From Ktedonobacterales bacterium (GTDB lineage: Bacteria > Chloroflexota > Ktedonobacteria > Ktedonobacterales > JADMIN01): a stretch of DNA of 29,092 nucleotides. Positions within the stretch are counted from its first letter, which is position 1, and every line of letters starts with the position of its first letter. Shown piece by piece: positions 1 to 6,488 of this stretch. The DNA is taken from contig JANWHL010000075.1 of NCBI GenBank assembly GCA_025450405.1, positions 1 through 29,092 of the forward strand, in the 5' to 3' direction. The notes under the pieces are model-generated. The model was given only the letters and a program-made list of their open reading frames with translations, had not been told where the DNA came from and did not search any database. The translations under genes and the position numbers were made by a program.

Positions 1-2
1 TC

Positions 3-189
3 CGGCCCAAGCGGCGCGGTCGCTCGCCCCAGCCGGTGGTGGTGGGCTACCTCATTGGCGACGACTCGACGCTGGCCAAGCCCGGCGGGCCGTGCGAGAC
101 CGCCATCAGGCCGCCCTCGTCCAGTGATTCCGCGACCAACGCGACCAGGGCCGCTCACCCACCGCCTTCAGCGCTACCTTGGCTGCGTG
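3..189 (+). pseudogene. Possible transposase remnant (DDE-type), cut by the left edge
   Basis: The reading frame entering from the left edge encodes RPKRRGRSPQPVVVGYLIGD, then DSTLAKPGG. A basic RGR-P-P stretch followed by a hydrophobic strand and a DDS-x3-K motif resembles the region around the first catalytic aspartate of IS4/IS701-like DDE transposases. After the GG at about position 92 the similarity stops abruptly and the frame continues as low-complexity Ser/Ala/Pro sequence, as expected if the element carries an internal deletion. In another frame a short sequence ends at a stop codon near 190, and could be the transposase tail. No terminal inverted repeat can be assigned inside the window. 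The identification rests on a short motif only, so this could instead be a chance reading frame. Confidence 0.3.
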
Positions 190-217
190 AGGTAACGTGC
201 AAAGTTAGACATGGGGA

Positions 218-278
218 ATTACAGGATTGGGTATTACTGGAAACCGCGACGTATCACTATGATTGGATATTACAGGAT
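218..278. repeat. AT-rich island with short direct repeats
   Basis: The 10-mer ATTACAGGAT occurs at 218-227 and again at 269-278, and GATTGGGTATTAC (225-237) matches GATTGGATATTAC (261-273) at 12 of 13 positions. The stretch is clearly AT-richer than its surroundings and runs into the stop codon of the LuxR-type gene (272-270). It may be the end of the adjoining insertion-element remnant, a protein-binding site or a degenerate duplication. The sequence alone does not decide between these. Confidence 0.4.
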
Positions 279-1028
279 CAGCAGCCCGCGGCGCGCCGCC
301 AGCGTGACCGCTTCGGTGCGGCTGGCCGCGCCCAGCTTGAGCATGATCGACGCGACGTGAAACTTGGCGGTATGCTCGCTGATATGGAGCCGACCCGCGA
401 TGAGCTTGTTGGGCAGGCCCTCGGCCACCAGTTGAAGCACCTCCAGCTCACGCGCCGTCAGTGGCTCGCCGGGTCCCGTCTCGCCGGGCACTCCCGCCGC
501 GCGTGCGGCCGCCCCCGCGCCCGCGGGCAGCGCCTCCTCAAGCAGCGCGCGCGCCAGGCCACGATCAAGCGCGACCAGTCCCCCGGCCGCCGCCAGCACG
601 GCGGCGATGATCTCCTCGCCACTGGCCTCGCGCGGCAGCGCCGCGAAACCCAGTGTCCCCGGCGCACCCTGCTCGTTGGCCGCCGCCAGCGCCTCGCGCA
701 GCTCCGGCGTCCCAACGCCTGTCCCGACGACCACCAGCCCGAGCCGGGGCCGGACCGCCGTCACCAGGTCGCGCACCGCCTCGGCCGCGGCTGGTCCTTC
801 CAGGTCGGCCAGCGCCACATCGACCACGATTGGCCAGTCACGGTCGCCGGCGGCTCCCGTGTCGCCCCCGCGCATGCCCTCCGGCTCCCGCACCGGCCAG
901 TTCTGGCCGCTCTCCGCGAGGATATCAGGGCTCGATTCGCCCACTACGGACCAGCCGGGCTGCGCCTGGGCAAGCGCCCGCAGTCCGGCTCGTACCGTCG
1001 GATAGGCTGATATCACATAGATTCGCAT
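270..1028 (-). CDS. LuxR-family DNA-binding regulator with degenerate receiver domain
   Basis: Predicted protein of 252 residues: a receiver-like N-terminal half and a C-terminal LuxR/GerE helix-turn-helix (about residues 188-252, LTARELEVLQLVAEG ... SEHTAKFHVASIMLKL). It probably binds DNA as a transcription regulator. In the receiver half, Asp70 in VVDVALADLEG aligns with the usual phosphoacceptor, but the acidic pair normally found after the first beta strand is replaced by ISAY (residues 6-9). The conserved lysine of the last strand is also missing (GFAALPREAS), and a Gly/Asp-rich insert lies at about 43-64. This suggests control that does not depend on phosphorylation. The ATG at 1028 has a weak GGA upstream; an in-frame ATG at 1046 is an alternative. 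It lies 116 bp downstream of the protease gene on the same strand, with no histidine kinase nearby. Confidence 0.8.
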   Translation of the reverse strand: MRIYVISAYPTVRAGLRALAQAQPGWSVVGESSPDILAESGQNWPVREPEGMRGGDTGAAGDRDWPIVVDVALADLEGPAAAEAVRDLVTAVRPRLGLVVVGTGVGTPELREALAAANEQGAPGTLGFAALPREASGEEIIAAVLAAAGGLVALDRGLARALLEEALPAGAGAAARAAGVPGETGPGEPLTARELEVLQLVAEGLPNKLIAGRLHISEHTAKFHVASIMLKLGAASRTEAVTLAARRGLLIL

Positions 1029-1144
1029 GCTGGATTCCGTGCGCATCGTCGGCGCGATACCGACGTCATCGGATGCCAACGTCAAAGCGGAAAGATGCGA
1101 ACGCCCAGCGGAATCGCGGCGATCCCACTGGACGTTCGCGGTGT

Positions 1145-2221
1145 TCAGGCGGCGGCCTCCGCCGGGGCCCGGCCCAGCCGAACCCGCAGCTCGCGCCGCT
1201 CGCCGCCGCGCAAGAGCGTGACCACATGCTCCTCGTCGGGTTGGCCGAGCGCGAGCGCGTAGACGAGCTCATTGGCGCCAACCACCTGACGGCCATCGAA
1301 GCCAATCAGGATGTCGCCTACCAGCAAGCCCGCGCCCGCCGCCGGGCTCTCCGGCTCGACCTCCGCCACCAGCGCCGCGGCTGACCGGTTGAGGCCCGCC
1401 CGCGCTTGCATGGCCGGCTGCAGCTCCACGGTCATGACCCGGACGCCCAGGTGCGGGCGCCGCCCCTCGCCGCCGAGCGCCAGTCGCACGAAACGCTCGA
1501 CGATCCGGCCCGGGATCGCCAGCCCCAGACCGCCGGCCACCATCGAGTTAATGCCGACCACACGCCCGCGCGCGTCCGCCAGCGGTCCGCCCGAATTGCC
1601 CGGATAGAGCCGGATATCGGCCTGGATCAAGTCGGGCGTCTGGAACGCGCCGGGATCGGGTCGCTCGCCGCGCGCACGCCGGCCAGGGCGATCATGACGT
1701 TCGCCCGGCGTCGCCGCCGGCTCCTGTGCTGGGTCCGGCTCGATCGGTTCCACCGGCAGATCGGGGTCAGCCGGGGCGCGTGCCGCCACAATGCCGGCCG
1801 TGACGGCGTTCACCCGACCCAGCGGATTCCCCACCGCCAGCACCAGCTCGCCTACCCGCAGCGTCGTGGAATCGCCCACCTCGGCGGCGTAGAGCCCCTT
1901 GCCCCGCGCGCGCAGCAGCGCCAGGTCGTGCTCGGGGTCTCGTGCCACCACCTCGGCCCGCAGCGGCTCCGCGTCCTGGGCGATGACCGTCACGTCCGCG
2001 CCGCGTGCCGCCCGCACCACGTGGTCGCATGTCACGATCAGCGTTTCCGGCGCGCCCCCGGCCGGAGTCCCTGTTGCGGCCTCCCGTGGCCAGACCACCC
2101 CGGCGCCGACGCCCATGTTGCCCGCGCGCACCTGGACGACGGCGCCACGCAGGCGCTCGGCCACTGCCGCCAGCTCATCAGCCAGCGGCAGACCCGCCGC
2201 CATCTCTATTCCGCTTGCCAT
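1145..2221 (-). CDS. Trypsin-like serine protease with PDZ domain (HtrA/S1C type), no signal peptide
   Basis: A 358-residue protein with the S1C protease layout. The catalytic triad is visible as His67 (TCDHVV), Asp99 (EHDLALL) and Ser210 (GNSGGPL). A PDZ domain occupies about residues 258-345 (PESPAAGAGLLVGDILIGFD). Between the two beta barrels, at about 150-195, is a Pro/Glu/Arg-rich insert that looks disordered. No signal peptide or membrane span is seen, unlike typical periplasmic or anchored HtrA proteins, so it may act in the cytoplasm. The start is supported by GAGGG eight bases upstream of the ATG at 2221. It begins 31 bp after the stop of a paralogous protease on the same strand, so the two are probably co-transcribed. 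Substrates cannot be inferred. Confidence 0.87.
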   Translation of the reverse strand: MASGIEMAAGLPLADELAAVAERLRGAVVQVRAGNMGVGAGVVWPREAATGTPAGGAPETLIVTCDHVVRAARGADVTVIAQDAEPLRAEVVARDPEHDLALLRARGKGLYAAEVGDSTTLRVGELVLAVGNPLGRVNAVTAGIVAARAPADPDLPVEPIEPDPAQEPAATPGERHDRPGRRARGERPDPGAFQTPDLIQADIRLYPGNSGGPLADARGRVVGINSMVAGGLGLAIPGRIVERFVRLALGGEGRRPHLGVRVMTVELQPAMQARAGLNRSAAALVAEVEPESPAAGAGLLVGDILIGFDGRQVVGANELVYALALGQPDEEHVVTLLRGGERRELRVRLGRAPAEAAA

Positions 2222-2252
2222 CGCAAGTACCCTCGATTCACCAGAGCTGGTC

Positions 2253-3194
2253 CTACTCGCGCTCGCCCACGGTGACGGTCACCTCGGCGGGCTCGCCACC
2301 CCGCAGGACCTTGACCGCGAGCGGCTTGCCAACACGATCCGGGCCCAGTTGCCCGCGCAAACTCGTCGCGTCGGTGACCGGCTGGCCGCCCAGCGCCACG
2401 ATCAGGTCGCCGATGAGCACGCCGCCCTTGTCGGCGGGACTCCCCTGCTCGATCGAGGCCACCAGCAGCGCCACATCCTGGGTGATGCCGGCCTTCTGCG
2501 CCAGCGCCGCCGGCAGGGCCACCGGCTGCGTGCCCACGCCCAGATAGCCGCGGCGAATGCGACCATGCGTGAGCAGGCTATCCGCCACACGCCCGAGCGT
2601 GGTCACCGGCAGCGCCGTGCTGGCCATGCGCATCAGGTGCGAGCTGTTCATGCCAACCACCCGGCCGGCGAGGTCCACCAGCGGCCCGCCTGAGAAGCCA
2701 GGATAGAGCGTCAGGTCCGCATGGATGATACTCTCGATCTCGCCGCCCTGCCATGAGCGCCGCGGCCCCTCCACCAGGCTCACGATGCCCATCGAGGCGC
2801 GCGGTCCCGAGGGCCCCGGCCGGCCAACGGCCAGCACCAGATTGCCCACCTTGGCCGTGCCGCCCAGCTCCGCGGGCAAGGCAGTCGTGCCCATATCAAT
2901 CCCGCTGAGCCGCAGCGCCGCGAGGTCGGTGCTGGGGTCGCGGCCGATGAGCTGTGCCTTGGCCTCGCGTCCGTCAGGGAGCGTGATACCGATCTCGTCC
3001 TCGCGCTCGATCACGTGGTCGGCCGTCAGGACGATGGTCTCGCCCTGGCTGGTACGCCAGAGAATGCCGCTGGCGGATTGGCGCGGACGCGCACTGACGG
3101 TCACGATCGACCGTCCCGCGCGCTCCACCGCGTTCGCCAGCTCGTCCGAAAGTCCACTCAGCCCGCTCGCGGGCTGTTGTGCCGCCGCTGTCAT
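2253..3194 (-). CDS. Second trypsin-like/PDZ serine protease (HtrA/S1C type)
   Basis: A 313-residue paralogue of the downstream protease. The triad is His60 (TADHVI), Asp90 (STDLAAL) and Ser168 in GFSGGPL, where Phe replaces the usual Asn/Asp before the catalytic serine. A PDZ domain lies at about residues 215-305 (GSPADKGGVLIGDLIVALGG). There is no signal peptide. The ATG at 3194 is preferred over a longer frame up to 3350 because AGGAG sits nine bases upstream of it. This is the first gene of the presumed operon protease-protease-LuxR regulator, and it diverges from the Ser/Thr kinase gene. The Phe could change the oxyanion-hole neighbourhood and hence activity. Proteolytic activity is inferred from the intact triad. 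Confidence 0.87.
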   Translation of the reverse strand: MTAAAQQPASGLSGLSDELANAVERAGRSIVTVSARPRQSASGILWRTSQGETIVLTADHVIEREDEIGITLPDGREAKAQLIGRDPSTDLAALRLSGIDMGTTALPAELGGTAKVGNLVLAVGRPGPSGPRASMGIVSLVEGPRRSWQGGEIESIIHADLTLYPGFSGGPLVDLAGRVVGMNSSHLMRMASTALPVTTLGRVADSLLTHGRIRRGYLGVGTQPVALPAALAQKAGITQDVALLVASIEQGSPADKGGVLIGDLIVALGGQPVTDATSLRGQLGPDRVGKPLAVKVLRGGEPAEVTVTVGERE

Positions 3195-3618
3195 GTGCGT
3201 TCGCTCCTCTCCCCGCGTGGGGATTTGCTCATGCCGTGTCGGTGCGAGCGTCCCAAGGTTGGTGGACCATCCGCCCACCCGCCACGCCGCCGCGCCGCCG
3301 CGCTCACCGTTCGTGCTCGGAGTGTATGGCGTAGCGCCCCGCCGCCACACCCCCCATTCGCCGGAGTGCCAGTCTAGTCTTTCGGGCAGGTGGTACCCGG
3401 CCAGCCCCGCGCGCCCGCGGAGTGTGTGCTACACTACGAGCGTTGGCGCGGTCCGCTTGTGTGAAGCCTGGAATGTGCGGCACGCGCGCGTGGTACTCTC
3501 CGCTCCGGCTATTCCACATGCGCGTCCAATGCGCTACAATGAGGCGGGGTTCACAGTCGGGCGGGCGGCGACATGTGAGCACCCGGCTGGCCTCGCGAGG
3601 CTGGCGGTGGGGAGGCGT
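3195..3618. promoter_or_regulatory. Divergent intergenic region between protease operon and kinase
   Basis: This 424-bp region should hold promoters for both directions. For the kinase, TACAAT at 3535-3540 is a good -10 hexamer, about 78 bp ahead of the ATG, but the -35 at the proper distance (TTCCAC, 3512-3517) is weak. A second -10-like TACACT is at 3430-3435, inside a small inverted repeat AGTGT-N5-ACACT (3421-3435). No convincing minus-strand promoter was identified, although a reversed TACACT at 3318-3323 is possible. Long frames run through the region but have no ribosome-binding site or recognisable protein. Confidence 0.4.
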
Positions 3619-5280
3619 ATGGACGTCGAGATTCTGGGCGACCGGTACGATCTGCAGGGTCCCGTCGGCCGCGGTGGGATGGCGACGATCTATCGCGCCG
3701 TTGACCTGCGGATGGGCCGCACCGTGGCCGTCAAGATCCTCCGCGAGGCCTATAGCAACGACCCCAAGTTCGTCACGCGCTTCCAGCGCGAGGCCCGCGC
3801 CGCCTCGATGCTCCAGCACCCCAACATCGTCCAGGTTTTCGACTACGGCCAGAGCGGCGAAGCCTACTACATCGTCATGGAGTTCATCGAGGGAACCGAC
3901 CTGCGCCAGTACCTCAAGCGCAGCGGCCGCCTCTCGAACGAGCGCGCCGTCATCATCGCCCATGATGTTGCCCTCGGCCTGGGGGCCGCCCACAAGCGTG
4001 GCATCGTCCACCGCGACGTCAAGCCCCAGAACATCCTGCTGAACGACGATGGGCTGGTCAAGCTGACCGATTTTGGCATCGCCAGCGTCTATAAGGGCGC
4101 TGACGCCGAGCGCCTGACCACCACCGGCATGACGCTGGGCACCGTCCAGTACTACGCACCCGAGCAAGCCCAGGGCGAGATCGTCAGCCCCGCCGCCGAT
4201 GTCTACGCGATGGGCATCGTGATGTACGAGATGGTCGCCGGCCGCACGCCCTTCGACGGCGACACACCCGTGGCCGTGGCCATGCGCCACATCCAGGACA
4301 TCCCCGAGCCGCCGAGCCGCTACAATCCCAACATCCACCCGAACTTCGAGCGCATCATCATGCGCTGCCTGGAGAAAGACCCGCGCGACCGCTACCGCGA
4401 TGGCGACGCCCTGGCCTACGCGCTGGAGAACTACGAGCGCCAGCCCGTGCGGCCGTCCGGCAATTCCAATCCGCGGATGGGCGCCGGCGGGGACCGCAAC
4501 GGCTATGGCCCGCCAGGGCGGCCCGCGCGCGTGAGCGGTGCGCCCATGCGCGGCCCCAGCGGCCCCAGCCCGGTCTACGATGTGCCGGGGATGGCGCCGG
4601 GGATGATTACGCGCCCGCATGGCCCGGCGGCCGGTACGCTGCCGCGCTCGCCCAGCTCCGGCTATACCTCGGGTCCGAACGGCGTCCCGTTCCGCCCCGA
4701 CGCGGACGGCGGCGACGCCGAGGGCAAGCGCACGGGTCCGATTGTGGCCGTCGCGGTCGTTGGGGTGCTGGTCCTGCTCGGCATAAGCTGCTTCCTCGCG
4801 TTTTCGCTGGCCAACATCGGCAATCCGCTCACGGGCCTGCTCGGCCCCGCGCCGACCGTGACCACCGTTCCGACCGTCGCGCCGACCAACACCGTGAGCA
4901 CGACGCCGTCGGCGACCGGCTCGCCGACCCCCTTTGCCCTGCCCAACCTCGTGGGTCTCGGTGCCTCGGTGGTGACCCAGACCTGCAATACCGACCACCT
5001 GACCTGCATCAACATGGGGTCGGTCCAGAGCTCCAAGCCCTTTGGCACGGTGGCCCAGACCAATCCCATCGCGGGCACGCCTGTCACCCCCAACCAGCAG
5101 ATTCAGTACTGGCTGAGCCTCGGTCCCACGCCGACCCCCACCAACACGGCAACCCCCACGCCTACGGCGACCGCCACGCCGTCGGTGTCGCCAGATCCGA
5201 CGGGTGGTCCCAATCCACCCGGTGGGCCCGGCGGCGGCGGGACGGGCACGGGCACCGGAGGCGGGGGCACCGGCCAATAG
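3619..5280 (+). CDS. Membrane-anchored Ser/Thr protein kinase with one PASTA domain (PknB-like)
   Basis: A 553-residue Hanks-type kinase. The Gly-rich loop is at 17-25 (GRGGMATIY), the ATP-anchoring Lys is Lys39 (VAVKIL), the catalytic loop is HRDVKPQN with Asp133, the DFG motif has Asp151, and APEQ is in the activation segment. A Pro/Gly-rich juxtamembrane linker (about 280-370) leads to one membrane span at about 375-395. Outside is a Thr/Pro stalk, a single PASTA-like domain (about 440-495, starting LPNLVGL) and a Thr/Pro then Gly tail. PASTA kinases sense cell-wall fragments and phosphorylate division and wall proteins. Most have three or four PASTA repeats, whereas this one has one with two cysteines. 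The ATG at 3619 is chosen because the kinase domain starts just after it and GGAGG lies only three bases before it; an upstream in-frame GTG at 3607 is less likely. Confidence 0.93.
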   Translation: MDVEILGDRYDLQGPVGRGGMATIYRAVDLRMGRTVAVKILREAYSNDPKFVTRFQREARAASMLQHPNIVQVFDYGQSGEAYYIVMEFIEGTDLRQYLKRSGRLSNERAVIIAHDVALGLGAAHKRGIVHRDVKPQNILLNDDGLVKLTDFGIASVYKGADAERLTTTGMTLGTVQYYAPEQAQGEIVSPAADVYAMGIVMYEMVAGRTPFDGDTPVAVAMRHIQDIPEPPSRYNPNIHPNFERIIMRCLEKDPRDRYRDGDALAYALENYERQPVRPSGNSNPRMGAGGDRNGYGPPGRPARVSGAPMRGPSGPSPVYDVPGMAPGMITRPHGPAAGTLPRSPSSGYTSGPNGVPFRPDADGGDAEGKRTGPIVAVAVVGVLVLLGISCFLAFSLANIGNPLTGLLGPAPTVTTVPTVAPTNTVSTTPSATGSPTPFALPNLVGLGASVVTQTCNTDHLTCINMGSVQSSKPFGTVAQTNPIAGTPVTPNQQIQYWLSLGPTPTPTNTATPTPTATATPSVSPDPTGGPNPPGGPGGGGTGTGTGGGGTGQ

Positions 5281-5362
5281 CTGACCGCCCCACGCGTGCC
5301 ATCCAAGGCGCCGCGCATCCTCTCCCGCCCACGTGCGACGCAATCACTGAATCGGAGCCCCC

Positions 5363-5518
5363 ATGCCGAAGTCCTACCGCTGGCCCCTGGTCCTCTTCAA
5401 CCTCGCCTTCGTAGTGGTCATCGTCACCGTCGGCCCCACCTACGGTTGGCTGCCGATCATCCTCATTGGCGCCGCCGTCTCGGCCGTGAACGTCTACGCC
5501 GTGCGCAGCCTGCGCTGA
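5363..5518 (+). CDS. Small membrane protein of 51 residues
   Basis: A short gene encoding 51 residues, starting MPKSYRWPLVLFNLAFVVVI and ending in VYAVRSLR. The pattern is two hydrophobic spans (about residues 7-23 and 27-45) joined by a short turn around GPTYGW, with basic residues at both ends, which suggests a helical hairpin with both ends in the cytoplasm. GGAG lies five bases upstream of the ATG. It sits 82 bp after the kinase stop and 149 bp before recO on the same strand. I do not recognise a family. It could be an accessory subunit of the kinase or an independent membrane peptide. Coding is supported by the ribosome-binding site, the amphipathic pattern and the absence of any competing gene. 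Confidence 0.65.
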   Translation: MPKSYRWPLVLFNLAFVVVIVTVGPTYGWLPIILIGAAVSAVNVYAVRSLR

Positions 5519-5667
5519 TCGTTGGTGGCACGCGCCCGCCTTCATTTTCGCGCGATCACCGGATGCCGGCGTGGCGGAGAGAATGGAGATGTGCCGGCCC
5601 CCGCCGCCACCTCCCACACCGGCGCGCGTCCAACCCCATCGCCCCCGTCCGTCGCCTGAGGCCCACC

Positions 5668-6468
5668 ATGCGCACGCCCCGCGTCTACGCCACCGAGGCC
5701 GTCGTTCTTCGCCGCACCGATTTCGGCGAGGCCGACCGCATCCTCACGCTCTTCACGCCCCAGGGTGGGAAGGTGCGCGCCATCGCTAAGGGCGTCCGCC
5801 GCACCACCAGCCGGCTCGCCGGCCACCTCGAGCCCTTTACGCGCACCCAGCTGCTGCTGGCCTCCGGCCGCGACCTCGACATCGTCACCCAGGCCGAAGG
5901 CCGCGAGCGGCTCGACCACCTCCGCGATGACCTCTGGCACGCCACCGCCGCCTGGTACGTCGCCGAGCTGGTGGACCGCTTCCTCGAGGACGCCGACCCG
6001 CACCCGCGCCTCTACCGCCTCTTCACCCGCACCCTGCGCCTGCTGGACGATGGCGCCGCGCGTCCCGACGCGAGCCGCGGCTGGCTGGCCCTGCGCTACT
6101 TCGAGCTCCACCTGCTGGACGAGCTCGGCTACCGCCCGGCCTTCCACCAGTGCGCCGGCTGCGACACGCCGCTGACCCCCATCGAGAACGGCTTCAGTGC
6201 CGAGCTGGGCGGCGCGCTCTGTCCAAACTGCGCCCGCTATGCTCAGCGTCGCCTGAGCCTCGATGCCCTCAAGGTGCTCCGGCTGCTCCAGACGACCGAA
6301 TGGGAGGCCGTGCCGCGCTTGCGCCTCTCCATCGCCGTGCGCGCCGAAGTGGAAGCCGTTATTCAGGCCACGCTGCGCTTCCACCTCGACCGCGACCTGA
6401 AATCCTGGCCGTTCCTCCAGGCCGCGCCACCCACGCCCGCATCGCCGGCTCCCGCGACATCCGCTTAA
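5668..6468 (+). CDS. recO: DNA repair protein RecO
   Basis: A 266-residue protein of normal RecO length. The N-terminal OB-fold begins MRTPRVYATEAVVLRRTDFG and contains the typical EADRILTLFTPQGGKVRAIAKG stretch (split here as EADRILTLFTPQGG and KVRAIAKG). The C-terminal helical domain carries a four-cysteine zinc site: Cys162 and Cys165 (CAGC), Cys185 and Cys188 (CPNC). RecO works with RecR to load RecA onto SSB-coated single-stranded DNA and also anneals strands. The ATG at 5668 is preferred over longer frames because the conserved N-terminus begins there and GAGG lies seven bases upstream. It is 20 bp from the convergent debranching-enzyme-like gene. Confidence 0.95.
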   Translation: MRTPRVYATEAVVLRRTDFGEADRILTLFTPQGGKVRAIAKGVRRTTSRLAGHLEPFTRTQLLLASGRDLDIVTQAEGRERLDHLRDDLWHATAAWYVAELVDRFLEDADPHPRLYRLFTRTLRLLDDGAARPDASRGWLALRYFELHLLDELGYRPAFHQCAGCDTPLTPIENGFSAELGGALCPNCARYAQRRLSLDALKVLRLLQTTEWEAVPRLRLSIAVRAEVEAVIQATLRFHLDRDLKSWPFLQAAPPTPASPAPATSA

Positions 6469-6488
6469 CCACTCGCCTAGCCGCCTGG

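Noticed and set aside
211..360. Small plus-strand frame beginning at an ATG at 211
   Set aside because: It includes the repeat island and runs antisense into the LuxR-type gene, and has no ribosome-binding site.
2725..3618. N-terminal extension of the kinase frame
   Set aside because: It overlaps the protease gene on the other strand, has no start signal, and the kinase homology begins only after 3619.
3304..5343. A 679-residue open frame on the minus strand
   Set aside because: It is the complement of the Ser/Thr kinase. The His/Arg/Gly-rich product is an antisense artefact.
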